A stretch of 64,000 bases of DNA, from the NCBI RefSeq assembly GCF_029369745.1, contig NZ_CP120210.1:1054001-1118000 (forward strand), given 5' to 3'. This document shows, piece after piece, positions 34,933-42,803 of the stretch. Numbering within the stretch: the first letter of the stretch is position 1; the number at the start of each line of letters is the position of its first letter. Under the pieces are notes generated by a model that was given only the letters and a program-made list of their open reading frames with translations, was not told the DNA's origin and ran no database searches. The translations under genes and the position numbers were made by a program. The DNA is from Amycolatopsis sp. QT-25. Lineage in GTDB: Bacteria; Actinomycetota; Actinomycetes; Mycobacteriales; Pseudonocardiaceae.

Positions 34933-35442
34933 TCAGGAAGCGGCGGGGACGAGCGGCTCGTCCGTCTCCAGCAACGTCTTGAGGTCCGACAGGATCCATG
35001 CCCAGCCGCCACCGGCGTTCTCGCCCGGACCGGCGTCGACGTCCTCCTGCGAGCCGTTGACCAGCGAGGCCGTCGTGGGCGCGTCGGTGACGTCGTGGGT
35101 GACGGTCAGCCGGGTGCCCGCGGTCTTCGTCTCTTCGATCTCGTAGGTGAGCTTGGTGTACGGCTCCTTGTCGAAGGACGGGTCCATCAGCAGCTTCCAG
35201 GTGATGACCAGCTTGCGCGGTGGGTCGACCTCCAGTACCTCGCCGTCGACGAGATCGTTGGTGAACCCCGCGTCGACGTAATCCTTCGTCGGGTGGGTGG
35301 CGTGCTTGCCACCCGGCTTCAGGTCGTAGTCGACGAGCCCGGTGTAGCCGTACCTCTGCGACCACTCGGGCTTCGTGATGGCGTCCCAGATCTTCTCGGG
35401 AGTGGCCTTGATGTAGACGCGGTAAACCTGGGTGTCGGTCAT
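34933..35442 (-). CDS. SRPBCC (AHSA1-like) domain protein
   Basis: A 169-residue START/AHSA1-fold protein. It has the usual opening TDTQVYRVYIKATPEKIWDA (first strand and helix), IWDAITKPEWSQRYGY, EVLEVDPPRKLVITWKL and TRLTVTHDVTD. A C-terminal helix is preceded by GGWAWILSDLKTLLE, the classic end of this family. ATG 35442 overlaps the upstream ArsR gene stop by 4 bp, so the two form an operon, a common arrangement in actinobacteria. Ligand unknown. Confidence 0.9.
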   Translation of the reverse strand: MTDTQVYRVYIKATPEKIWDAITKPEWSQRYGYTGLVDYDLKPGGKHATHPTKDYVDAGFTNDLVDGEVLEVDPPRKLVITWKLLMDPSFDKEPYTKLTYEIEETKTAGTRLTVTHDVTDAPTTASLVNGSQEDVDAGPGENAGGGWAWILSDLKTLLETDEPLVPAAS

Positions 35443-35774
35443 GACGGCTCCTCGGTTTCGGGGGCTTCGAGTTCGGCTTTGAGGTCGAGCAACGCGGTCA
35501 CGGCGCGCTCGGTGAACTTGTCGATCCACCGGTCGTGGATCTGCCGGATCGGTACCGGGTTGAGGAAGTGCTTCTTCTCCCGGCCCTCTTTGCGCGTGAC
35601 GACGAGTCCGGCTTCTTCCAGCAGTTTCAAATGCTTCATCACGCCGAACCGGCTCATGTCCACTTCGGACTCGAGATCGGTCAGCGTGCGGCCGTCACGC
35701 GCGAACAACCGGTCGAGCAGGAACCGGCGGGTCGGATCCGCCAGGGCCTTGAAAACCAGGTCGTCGTCGGGCAC
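35439..35774 (-). CDS. ArsR-family winged-helix transcriptional regulator
   Basis: A 111-residue regulator. It opens DDDLVFKALADPTRRFLLDR and has the DNA-recognition helix in LESEVDMSRFGVMKHLKLLE and the wing VVTRKEGREKKHFLNP. No metal-binding CVC motif is present, so it belongs to the non-metal ArsR class that commonly accompanies SRPBCC proteins. GTG 35774 is 6 nt from the -10 element, so the transcript is effectively leaderless. A longer frame to 35861 runs into the promoter and is rejected. Confidence 0.9.
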   Translation of the reverse strand: MPDDDLVFKALADPTRRFLLDRLFARDGRTLTDLESEVDMSRFGVMKHLKLLEEAGLVVTRKEGREKKHFLNPVPIRQIHDRWIDKFTERAVTALLDLKAELEAPETEEPS

Positions 35775-35780
35775 GCCGAA

Positions 35781-35810
35781 AGAATAGGTGACCAAAAGGT
35801 CACATGTCAA
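35781..35810 (-). promoter_or_regulatory. Promoter of arsR-SRPBCC operon with palindromic operator in the spacer
   Basis: On the minus strand, TTGACA (35805-35810) and TATTCT (35781-35786) are 18 bp apart. Between them lies GTGACCAAAAGGTCAC (35788-35803), a perfect 6-bp inverted repeat with a 4-nt centre. Binding there would block RNA polymerase, as expected for autorepression by the ArsR protein. The elements are directly visible; the regulator assignment is inferred. Confidence 0.75.
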
Positions 35811-35826
35811 CCGGAACTTTCCCGAA

Positions 35827-35881
35827 GTACCTGAAGGCCCTCGTCCTTGCGTCCGGCGCAAGGACGGGGGCCTTCAGGTAC
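35827..35881. terminator. Long hairpin repeat (GAAGG family)
   Basis: Arms of about 25 bp with a small irregularity: the left has GAAGGCCCTCGTCCTTGCG, the right CGCAAGGACGGGGGCCTTC. It begins upstream of the arsR promoter and ends 6 bp before the gntP stop, so it probably terminates gntP transcription. Confidence 0.82.
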
Positions 35882-35886
35882 TCGCG

Positions 35887-37254
35887 CTACAGGAGGGCGC
35901 CCAGTGGCAGGATCAGCGCGATCGCGACCACGGAGATGACCGTCTCCATGATCGACCAGCTCTTGAGCGTCTGCCCGACCGAGAGCCCGAAGTATTCCTT
36001 GACCAGCCAGAACCCGGCGTCGTTGACGTGGGAGAAGAACAGGGAGCCTGCCCCGATCGCCAGCACCAGCAGCGCGCTGTGCGACGGGTCCATCGTCGCG
36101 GCGAGCGGGGCCACGATACCGGCGGCGGACACCGTCGCGACCGTCGCGGAGCCGGTGGCGAGCCGGATCGCGACCGCGACCAGCCAGCCGAGCAGCAACG
36201 GGGACAGGTTCGCGCCGGTCGCCAGGCTGGTGATGACCTCGCCGACCCCGGCGTCGACGAGGGTCTGCTTGAACCCGCCGCCGGCACCGACGATGAGCAG
36301 GATGCCGGCGATCGGCGGGAGCGAATCGGCCACCGTGGACGACAGCTTGTCCAGGGTGAAGCCCGCGGACTTGCCGAGGGTGAGCATGCCGAGCAGGACC
36401 GCGGCGAGCAGGGCCACCAGCGGGTCGCCGATGAAGTCCAGCACGCGGCGGACGTGGTTCTCCTTCTCCAGGAGGATGTCCGCGAGTGCCTTGCCCATCA
36501 TCAGCACGACCGGCAGCAACACCGTGGACAGCGTCGCGAGGAAGCCCGGCCGCCGTCCGTCCGAAGAGGACGATTCGGGGACCAGCCGTTCCGGCGCGAC
36601 CGCGTCCGGGACCATCTTCGCGGCCAGCCTGCCGAACAGCGGTCCGGCGATGACCACCGTCGGGATCGCGACGAGCACGCCGAAGGCCAAGGTGAGGCCG
36701 ACGTTCGCGTTCAGCGCACCCGCGGCGGCGAGGGGACCGGGGTGCGGCGGAACGAGGCCGTGCAGCACCGAAAGCCCGGCGAGGGCGGGAATCCCCAGCA
36801 GCAGCAACGGTTTCCCGGTGCGCTTGGCGACCAGCAGGATCACCGGGATCAGCATGACCAGGCCGATCTCGAAGAACATCGGCAGGCCGATCAGCACGGC
36901 GACCAGCGCCATCGCCCACGGCAGGGTGCGGTCACCCGCGCGGCGCAGGATGGTGTCGACGATCTGGTCGGCGCCGCCGGAATCGGCGAGCAGTTTGCCG
37001 AGCATCGCACCGAGCGCGATCAGCACGCCGACCGAGGCGACGGTGGAGCCGACGCCGGAGCTGAAGCTCTTGATCAGCTTGTCCACCGGCATGCCCCCGA
37101 CGAGCCCGAGCACGCCGGAGCCGAGGATGAGGGCCAGGAACGGATGTTGCTTCGCCTTGGTGATCAGGACGACGATCACGGCGATGGCGAGCACCGTCGC
37201 CCCGATGAGCCGGGTGTCCTGGCCGGTCCAGGCGGCGGCGAGGGTGGTGGTCAT
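35887..37254 (-). CDS. gntP: GntP-family gluconate:H+ symporter
   Basis: A 455-residue permease with about 12 hydrophobic helices. Family landmarks include TKAKQHPFLALILGSGVLGL, GLPMFFEIGLVMLIPVI, HGLVPPHPGPLAAAG and SLFFSHVNDAGFWLVKEYFG. Start ATG 37254 overlaps the gntK stop by 4 bp, giving a gntK-gntP operon. It imports gluconate, or a related sugar acid, for phosphorylation by the adjacent kinase. The frame upstream of this ATG belongs to gntK in another frame. Confidence 0.92.
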   Translation of the reverse strand: MTTTLAAAWTGQDTRLIGATVLAIAVIVVLITKAKQHPFLALILGSGVLGLVGGMPVDKLIKSFSSGVGSTVASVGVLIALGAMLGKLLADSGGADQIVDTILRRAGDRTLPWAMALVAVLIGLPMFFEIGLVMLIPVILLVAKRTGKPLLLLGIPALAGLSVLHGLVPPHPGPLAAAGALNANVGLTLAFGVLVAIPTVVIAGPLFGRLAAKMVPDAVAPERLVPESSSSDGRRPGFLATLSTVLLPVVLMMGKALADILLEKENHVRRVLDFIGDPLVALLAAVLLGMLTLGKSAGFTLDKLSSTVADSLPPIAGILLIVGAGGGFKQTLVDAGVGEVITSLATGANLSPLLLGWLVAVAIRLATGSATVATVSAAGIVAPLAATMDPSHSALLVLAIGAGSLFFSHVNDAGFWLVKEYFGLSVGQTLKSWSIMETVISVVAIALILPLGALL

Positions 37255-37745
37255 GAGCGGTCCTCGAAAGCGGCCAGGGCGGTTTCGACGATTTGTTCCG
37301 GCGTCTTCGCGATGTCGGCGACGAGGCCGCGCTCTTCCGGGCGCAACGGCTCGAGGTCGGCGAGCTGGGAGTCCAAGAGGGACACCGGCATGAAATGGCC
37401 GGAGCGGGTCTTCATCCGGGCGGCGAGCAGGTCGCGGCCGCCGTGCAGGTGCAGGAACCAGACGTCGCCGCCGCCGCGCAGGATGTCGCGGTACCGGTAC
37501 TTGAGCGCGGAAGACGTCACGACGCCGCCGGTGGACTGGTGGCCGGAGATCCAGGCGGCGATGGCGTCGAGCCAGGGTTGCCGGTCTTCGTCGTTCAGCG
37601 GGTGGCCGGAACTCATCTTGTCGATGTTCGCCTTCGGATGGAACGTGTCCGCTTCGGCGTAGTCGACGCCGAGGCGTTCGGCGAGTGCCGTGCCCACGGT
37701 CGTCTTGCCCGAGCCGGAAACGCCCATCACCACGATGACGGTCAT
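37251..37745 (-). CDS. gntK: Gluconokinase
   Basis: A 164-residue P-loop kinase converting gluconate to 6-phosphogluconate. The P-loop GVSGSGKTT is at residues 8-16. Next come DTFHPKANIDKMSSGHPLND, the gluconokinase substrate signature, WLDAIAAWISGH and SSALKYRYRDILRGG. It is the first gene of the operon, followed by gntP with a 4-bp overlap, and is divergent from the GntR-type regulator across a 103-bp region containing two operator-like sites. Confidence 0.94.
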   Translation of the reverse strand: MTVIVVMGVSGSGKTTVGTALAERLGVDYAEADTFHPKANIDKMSSGHPLNDEDRQPWLDAIAAWISGHQSTGGVVTSSALKYRYRDILRGGGDVWFLHLHGGRDLLAARMKTRSGHFMPVSLLDSQLADLEPLRPEERGLVADIAKTPEQIVETALAAFEDRS

Positions 37746-37788
37746 CCGTACCTCCCACGTCGTTGTAGCCGGGACGAGTACAACTCAA

Positions 37789-37822
37789 AAGTACTACTTA
37801 AGCAACATGAAGTACTACTTAA
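37789..37822. promoter_or_regulatory. Two direct copies of a palindromic operator, AAGTACTACTTAA
   Basis: Identical 13-bp sites at 37789-37801 and 37810-37822 are spaced 21 bp apart, two helical turns. Each contains AAGTA-C-TACTT, an inverted repeat around one base. They lie between divergent gntK and the FadR-type regulator, with the second site at about the -35 position of the regulator. Likely targets of that regulator. Confidence 0.75.
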
Positions 37823-37848
37823 TCGAGTCAGAGCGTTAAGGTCGCCCG

Positions 37849-38544
37849 GTGGGCAACGACAGGCATGCCGAAGTGCTCGACGCGCTCGGCTCCGCGATCG
37901 CGAACGGGCGGCTTCCGCCGGGCTCCGTGCTGCGTTCGGAGGAGCTCCAAGAACGGTTCGGCGCGTCTCGCACGGTGGCACGCGAGGTGGTGCGTGTCCT
38001 CGAAACGATGTGCCTGACCAGCAGCAAGCGCCGAGTCGGGATGATCGTGCGCGAGCCGCGTGACTGGAACCATTACGACCCGAGACTGCTCCGCTGGCAA
38101 CTCGACGGATCCGAGCGGAAGACCGCGCTGCGCACGCTGACCGAGCTGCGCTCCGGCGTCGAACCGTGCGCGGCCCGATACGCCGCACTGCGGGCGACAC
38201 CGGAAGAGAGCGGCCGCCTCCGGGCCTTGGCGAAGCGACTGGAGGAGACGGCGCACCAGCGGGACCTCGAGACCTTTCTGGGGCACGACGTCGCTTTCCA
38301 CGCTCTGCTGCTGTCCTCGTCGCGGAACCCGATGTTCGCGCAGCTTTCGGCGGTCGTCGCCGAAGTGCTCGCCGGGCGCACCGGGCACGGGCTGATGCCG
38401 GAGGAGCCGCAGCCCGAGGCCGTCGCCCTGCACGTCGAGGTCGCGGCGGCCATCGACGCCGGTGACCCCGACCGGGCCGAACGCGCGATGCGGGACATCG
38501 TCATCCAGGCGCGTGACGAGATGGCCGTCCTTCTGGACGAATGA
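37849..38544 (+). CDS. GntR/FadR-family regulator of the gluconate operon
   Basis: A 231-residue regulator with an N-terminal winged helix (AIANGRLPPGSVLRSEELQE, RFGASRTVAREVVRVLE). A C-terminal FCD effector domain follows: LTELRSGVEPCAARYAALRA, then FHALLLSSSRNPMFAQLSAV and DAGDPDRAERAMRDIV. GTG 37849 lies 6 nt after TAAGGT (37837-37842), so leaderless transcription is likely. Divergent from gntK, with the duplicated operator between them, it probably represses gntKP and itself until gluconate or 6-phosphogluconate is present. Confidence 0.9.
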   Translation: MGNDRHAEVLDALGSAIANGRLPPGSVLRSEELQERFGASRTVAREVVRVLETMCLTSSKRRVGMIVREPRDWNHYDPRLLRWQLDGSERKTALRTLTELRSGVEPCAARYAALRATPEESGRLRALAKRLEETAHQRDLETFLGHDVAFHALLLSSSRNPMFAQLSAVVAEVLAGRTGHGLMPEEPQPEAVALHVEVAAAIDAGDPDRAERAMRDIVIQARDEMAVLLDE

Positions 38545-38597
38545 TCTTCGAGTAATCTCTGCAGGTCTTCGAGGGATACTGCAGGCAGGGGGCGACG

Positions 38598-39539
38598 GTG
38601 AGCGCGGCGCGCGCGATCGGCTTGGTGTTGGGGGTGGCCGCCGACGGGGCGATCGGGGACCCCCGGTCACGGCGTCCGGTGACGGCGTTCGCCAGAGCGG
38701 CTTCGACGGTGGACGCGAAGGTCCGGTCGAAGCATCCGGCGACCGGAGTGCTGTGGACCGGTGGCCTCGCGGGTTCCGCCGTGCTGGCGGGCGTGCTCGC
38801 CGAACGCGCCGGGCGACGCAGCCCCGTCCTGCAGGCGACCACGACCGCGGTGACCACCTGGGCCGTACTCGGCGCCGCCGGCCTGGCCGCGCACGGCACG
38901 TCGCTGGCGCGGGACCTCGAAGAAGGCGAACTCGAAACCGCGCGCGGCACACTGTCCACACTGGACCCCCGGGTCACCGACGACCTCGGTGTCATCGGCC
39001 TCTCGCGCGCTTCGGTGGAGACTCTCGCCGAGAATACCGCGGACGTCGTCATCGCGCCGCTGGTGTGGGGAGCGCTGGCCGGCATCCCCGGCCTGCTCGG
39101 CTCGCGCGCGATCAGCCTGCTGCGCGGCCTCGGCCGGGGGCGCCCCGAGCGCTACCGCTGGTTCGTCGCCCGGTTGGACGAAATCGTCCACCTCGTGCCC
39201 ACCCGCGTCGCGGCCGGGCTGACCGTCCTCGCGGCCCCGGTCGTCGGCGGCTCGGCGGGTGGCGCGTGGCGTGCTTGGCGCCGGGACACCACCGCTCACC
39301 CGAGCCCGAACGCGGGCCGCGTCGAGGCCGCGTTCGCCGGGGCGCTCGAGATCCGCGTCGGCGGACGGACCGTCTACCGGCACGGCGTCGAGGAACTGCC
39401 GGTGCTCGGCATCGGCCGCAACCCGGACGCCGGACACGTGACGCGGGCCGTGGAACTCTCGCGGGTGGTCGGCTGGCTGGGGGCGATCAGCTCGGTGGTG
39501 CTGGCCGGTCTCGTCGGGCTGCGGCGACGGCGGCGTTGA
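38598..39539 (+). CDS. cobD: Adenosylcobinamide-phosphate synthase CobD/CbiB
   Basis: A 313-residue membrane enzyme that attaches the aminopropanol arm to adenosylcobyric acid late in cobalamin synthesis. Family features: GLVLGVAADGAIGDP at the N-terminus, SRASVETLAENTADVVIAPL, and HPSPNAGRVEAAFAGALEI, with several hydrophobic helices. Start GTG 38598 follows GGCAGGGGG by a few bases. In mycobacteria cobD neighbours SURF1 and ptpA as here. The RNase H/CobC fusion 5 kb downstream may supply a later cobalamin step. Confidence 0.92.
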   Translation: MSAARAIGLVLGVAADGAIGDPRSRRPVTAFARAASTVDAKVRSKHPATGVLWTGGLAGSAVLAGVLAERAGRRSPVLQATTTAVTTWAVLGAAGLAAHGTSLARDLEEGELETARGTLSTLDPRVTDDLGVIGLSRASVETLAENTADVVIAPLVWGALAGIPGLLGSRAISLLRGLGRGRPERYRWFVARLDEIVHLVPTRVAAGLTVLAAPVVGGSAGGAWRAWRRDTTAHPSPNAGRVEAAFAGALEIRVGGRTVYRHGVEELPVLGIGRNPDAGHVTRAVELSRVVGWLGAISSVVLAGLVGLRRRRR

Positions 39540-39637
39540 GCTGCGGTCCGGCGGCCGGGGGAGCAGGGGACCTTTGCTATCGCCTGGCGCGCCGACCTGC
39601 GGAAAGTGCCCCCGGCTCACCACCTGTCGCCCAGAAG

Positions 39638-39690
39638 TCCGTGAAGGACTCCTTGAGGGACCCAGGGTCCCTCAAGGAGTCCTTCACGGA
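39638..39690. repeat. Perfect 26-bp inverted repeat, intact copy of the IS30-interrupted hairpin
   Basis: Arms 39638-39663 and 39665-39690 around a single central base; core GACTCCTTGAGGGACCC. It lies about 100 bp after cobD, between converging genes. The left arm and preceding AGAAG match the left flank of the IS30 element at 17470-18723. Confidence 0.9.
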
Positions 39691-39825
39691 CACCGCGGCC
39701 TGAACCGAGCGGTAAGCCAGGCCTGCCATTCGGCGTCGTCGTGGACAGCGCCCCCACGGGTGGATCAGCGTGATCGAGTACGCACCCGCGGAATGGACCG
39801 GTAAAAGGGCCATTTCCGCGTCAGA

Positions 39826-40647
39826 TCAGGTGGTCACTTCGGAGCGTTCGTCCTCAGCGAGCATCTCCGCGACACTCTTGCGCCGCTGCGGCCGTTCCGT
39901 GGTCAGCGCGCCACCCGGCTTCAGCTCGCGGACGGTGAAGTACAGCCAGCCCAGCAACGCCATCGTCCCGAAAGCGATCCACTGGAGCGCGTAGGAGAAG
40001 AACGGTCCGGCGTCGGTCTGCGGCAGCGGCAGCGCACCCAGCACACCGGGCTGGTTCACGTCGAGCTGGAAGTAGCCCGGCCGGATGTCCAGCTTCGCGG
40101 CCCGCGCGACGACCTGGGAATCGACGACATAACTCTGCAGTTGCCCGCCTGTCGACTCGTCGGCGAAGGCGTCGCGGTTCCTGCCGTCCTTCTCGTCGTG
40201 ACGTGCCCGCGTGACGATGTCGACCGTTCCGGCGGGGGGCGGGGCGAAGGGGAGCGCGCGTGATTTGTCGTCGAGCCGGACGTATCCGCGGTCCACCAGC
40301 ACGATCGTGCCCTCGACGGTGCGGAAGGGCGTCAGGACCTCGTAGGCCGCTTCGCCCTGTACGGAGCGCAGACGGGCCACGACCTCGCCCTCGGGCAGGT
40401 ACGTGCCCTTCATCGCGACCAGGTGCCATTCGGTGCGCTGATCAGGTACGGCCCCGTGGGGGAGCAGCTCCTCCAGCGAGCGTGGCTGTCCGGAGAACGA
40501 CGCCCGCAGCGCCGCGTTCTGGTGTTCGCGTTCGGTGTCGCGGGAGAACTGCCACGGCGCGAGCAGGGTGAAGCAGGTGACGGCGAAGGTGAACACCACC
40601 AACGTCAACGCCAGCCACCCGGGCTTCAGCAGGAACTTCAACCGCAC
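39826..40647 (-). CDS. SURF1-family cytochrome oxidase biogenesis protein
   Basis: A 273-residue protein with helices at both ends: WLALTLVVFTFAVTCFTLLA near residue 12 and FFSYALQWIAFGTMALLGWL near 215. Between them is the SURF1 external domain with APWQFSRDTEREHQN, TYLPEGEVVARLRSVQG, YEVLTPFRTVEGTIVLVDRG and FQLDVNQPGVLGALPLPQTD. SURF1 assists heme a3 insertion into aa3 oxidase. It lies downstream of ptpA on the same strand, 24 bp away, matching the gene pair in mycobacteria. Confidence 0.93.
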   Translation of the reverse strand: MRLKFLLKPGWLALTLVVFTFAVTCFTLLAPWQFSRDTEREHQNAALRASFSGQPRSLEELLPHGAVPDQRTEWHLVAMKGTYLPEGEVVARLRSVQGEAAYEVLTPFRTVEGTIVLVDRGYVRLDDKSRALPFAPPPAGTVDIVTRARHDEKDGRNRDAFADESTGGQLQSYVVDSQVVARAAKLDIRPGYFQLDVNQPGVLGALPLPQTDAGPFFSYALQWIAFGTMALLGWLYFTVRELKPGGALTTERPQRRKSVAEMLAEDERSEVTT

Positions 40648-40670
40648 CCCACCACGGTAAGCGGTCGGCC

Positions 40671-41132
40671 TCAGGCGTGTGCGCGCACCCAGTCGAGCAG
40701 GCCGGGAACGGATCGCTCGATCATGGCGAGGACGTCCTCGAAACCGTCGTCCTCGCCGTAGTACGGGTCCGGGACCTCGGCGCCTTCGGGCGCGGACGGA
40801 TCGAATTCGCGCAGCAGGCGGACCTTCTCCGGGTCCGAGACCTTCCGGCGGAGGAACGAGAGGTGACTCTCGTCCGCGGCGAGCAGCAGATCGGCGGCGA
40901 GATGCCCGCGGTCGACCTCGGCCGCGACATGACCGGCCGGATAACCGTGCTCGGCCAGCTTCGCGCGCGCCCGCTGGTCCGCGGCCTCGCCCACGTGCCA
41001 GCCGCCGGTGCCCGCGCTGGACACCCGCACGAGGTGACCGAGACCGGCCTCTTCGGCTTTCGCGCGGAAGACGAGCTCGGCCATCGGAGAGCGGCAGATG
41101 TTGCCGGAACAGACGAAGACGATGTGCAGCAC
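40671..41132 (-). CDS. ptpA: Low-molecular-weight protein-tyrosine phosphatase
   Basis: A 153-residue phosphatase. The active-site loop is VCSGNICRSP with Cys8 and Arg14 (CX5R), and the general acid is in PDPYYGEDDGFEDV, DP being the usual LMW-PTP motif. The ribose-like recognition region AGTGGWHVGEAADQRA is also typical. It removes phosphate from tyrosine residues in bacterial regulation or is exported in pathogenic relatives. Next to SURF1 and cobD as in the mycobacterial ptpA region; the symbol is by that synteny. Confidence 0.92.
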   Translation of the reverse strand: MLHIVFVCSGNICRSPMAELVFRAKAEEAGLGHLVRVSSAGTGGWHVGEAADQRARAKLAEHGYPAGHVAAEVDRGHLAADLLLAADESHLSFLRRKVSDPEKVRLLREFDPSAPEGAEVPDPYYGEDDGFEDVLAMIERSVPGLLDWVRAHA

Positions 41133-41262
41133 CCGATCAGTGTGAAGGCCGGCGGAAATCGACCGCTCACCGGCTCCGGACGGCTACCCGGCGCGCGAAG
41201 CTGGAAAGCCGGGACGAAGCGGGAGTAAACCTCCTGGAGAGAAACACGCAGGAAGGTCGCGT

Positions 41263-41583
41263 ATGAGCGCACCAACACCCATCGTCGAGTCCGCGGCAAC
41301 CGGGCTCCGCTGGTATCGCATCACCGTCACGCATCCGCACCCGTACGAGGTCGGGCGGATCCTGTCGGAGCACCATTTCGTCCAGGCGAGATCGCCGAAA
41401 GAGGCGATGACCAGGATGCCGTTGCACCTCCGGTCGAGCGCGTCCGTCGCGCCGTACCAGGTCGGCCACATCGAGGTCCCCCATCACTCGACGAAGGCCT
41501 ACCGGGCGATGCGGTGGACGGGCCGCGTCGTGCGCGCGGCCGGGCGCTGGGCGATCAACAAGGACGCGAAGGCGCTGGACTGA
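41263..41583 (+). CDS. Hypothetical protein, 106 residues
   Basis: Not recognised. A compact basic protein without a membrane helix: TGLRWYRITVTHPHPYEVGR, LSEHHFVQARSPKEAMTRM and AYRAMRWTGRVVRAAGRWAI. AGGAAGG lies about 7 nt before the ATG, third positions are G/C rich, and the frame ends just before a dispersed repeat, so it is probably a real gene. It diverges from ptpA across a 130-bp gap. Confidence 0.65.
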   Translation: MSAPTPIVESAATGLRWYRITVTHPHPYEVGRILSEHHFVQARSPKEAMTRMPLHLRSSASVAPYQVGHIEVPHHSTKAYRAMRWTGRVVRAAGRWAINKDAKALD

Positions 41584-41592
41584 GCCGGAGGC

Positions 41593-41629
41593 GACAGCAA
41601 AGGTCCCTTGCTCTCTTTCCGCAGGTCAG
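41593..41629. repeat. Dispersed 37-bp intergenic element (AGCAAAGGTCCCTTGCT type)
   Basis: Identical over its length to the copy at 46890-46926. The near-palindromic core AGCAAAGGTCCCTTGCT is followed by CTCTTTCCGCAGGTCAG. A second, partial copy begins 15 nt later (41644-41661). Other copies: 51971-51992 and 62440-62484, with reversed versions near 7615-7632 and 39564-39581. It sits at gene 3' ends. Confidence 0.85.
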
Positions 41630-41633
41630 CCGC

Positions 41634-41951
41634 TCAAGTGAGAGCAAAGGTCCCTTGCTCCCGTCGCGATGAAGGGCGCGAGCAGACCGGCCGCGCAGCG
41701 TCCGAAAGCGTCCCGGAGTGCAGCCGGTCCAGGCCCGCCACCGAGTCGAGGCTCCGCCGTTCGCGCGCCGGATCGTCGATCGGCGACGGCGTGCCGAACT
41801 TCGCGGCCGCGACCTCGACGGTGATCTGCCCGCGCTGAGCGGCCAGGTCGGTCAGTCGCCGAAGTCCCGGAGACGCCGACGCCGGCTCGGGTAGCACCAC
41901 GAGAAGCAGCGAGGACCGGCACCCGAAGTCGCCTGCCCGGAAACGCCACAT
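41634..41951 (-). CDS. Hypothetical protein with repeat-derived C-terminus
   Basis: Not recognised. A 105-residue frame with strong G/C third-position bias across the middle (RGQITVEVAAAKFGTPSPID, DSVAGLDRLHSGTLS), which suggests true coding. The last codons (REQGTFALT) are read out of the dispersed AGCAAAGGTCCC repeat, so the natural 3' end was probably lost and replaced by it. No ribosome site is obvious. It may be the surviving piece of a longer gene, transcribed divergently from the Nif3 gene. Confidence 0.4.
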   Translation of the reverse strand: MWRFRAGDFGCRSSLLLVVLPEPASASPGLRRLTDLAAQRGQITVEVAAAKFGTPSPIDDPARERRSLDSVAGLDRLHSGTLSDAARPVCSRPSSRREQGTFALT

Positions 41952-41965
41952 GCGAAAATCGCCGG

Positions 41966-42787
41966 GTGCCCGCGCTAGCCGATGTCATCGCCGCCCTCGA
42001 GCAGGCGTACCCGCCCGAACTCGCCGAATCGTGGGACGCCGTCGGTCTCGTCTGCGGCGACCCGACCGAGAACGTGGCCAAGGTGCTGTTCTGTGTCGAT
42101 CCGGTCGAGGAGACCGTCGAGGAGGCCATCGAGGGCGGCGCGCAGTTGATCGTCGCGCACCATCCGCTGCTGCTGCGCGGAGTCCACGGCGTCCCGGCCG
42201 ACAGCGCCAAAGGGCGTCTCGTGCACCGCCTCGTCCGCGCGGGCGTCGCGCTGTACTGCGCGCACACCAACGCCGATTCCGCGTCGCCCGGCGTCTCCGA
42301 CGCGCTCGCCGACGCCATCGGCCTGACCGTCCTCGGCCCGCTCGACCCTCGTGAGGACGGCGTCACCGGCATCGGCCGCATCGGTGAACTGTCCGTGCCC
42401 GAACCGTTTTCCGTCTTCGTCGAACGCGTCGCCAACGCCTTGCCGCGTACGGAACCCGGCGTCTACGGCGCGGGCGACCCGGCCCGCCCGATCCGCCGCG
42501 TCGCCGTCTCGGGCGGTTCCGGCGACAGCTATCTCGGCCGGGCCACCGCCGCCGGTGTCGACGCGTACGTCACCGCCGATCTCCGGCATCATCCCGCCGG
42601 CGAGCACCTCGCCGAGATCGCCGAAGTCCCCGCCCTGGTCGGCGTCACGCACTGGGCGAGCGAATGGCCGTGGTGCGAGCAAGCCTCGGCCGTCGTCCGC
42701 GCCGCGTTTGCGGGTAACGTCGGCCTCCACGTCTCCACGCGGTGCACCGACCCGTGGACGCTACGGGCCACCCGAACCGCGCACTAA
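41966..42787 (+). CDS. Nif3-like dinuclear metal-centre protein
   Basis: A 273-residue NIF3/YbgI-family protein forming hexameric toroids with a dinuclear metal site. Visible metal-site motifs are QLIVAHHPLLLRGVHGVP and LYCAHTNADSASPGVSDALA; GVTHWASEWPWCEQA lies at the C-terminal end. GTG 41966 opens the frame. It starts a run with the zinc-ribbon protein and the RNase H/CobC fusion, an order also found in mycobacteria. Biochemical role remains unsettled for the family; a GTP cyclohydrolase-like activity has been proposed for some members. Confidence 0.92.
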   Translation: MPALADVIAALEQAYPPELAESWDAVGLVCGDPTENVAKVLFCVDPVEETVEEAIEGGAQLIVAHHPLLLRGVHGVPADSAKGRLVHRLVRAGVALYCAHTNADSASPGVSDALADAIGLTVLGPLDPREDGVTGIGRIGELSVPEPFSVFVERVANALPRTEPGVYGAGDPARPIRRVAVSGGSGDSYLGRATAAGVDAYVTADLRHHPAGEHLAEIAEVPALVGVTHWASEWPWCEQASAVVRAAFAGNVGLHVSTRCTDPWTLRATRTAH

Positions 42788-42803
42788 GAAGCCAAGGAGC
42801 ACC

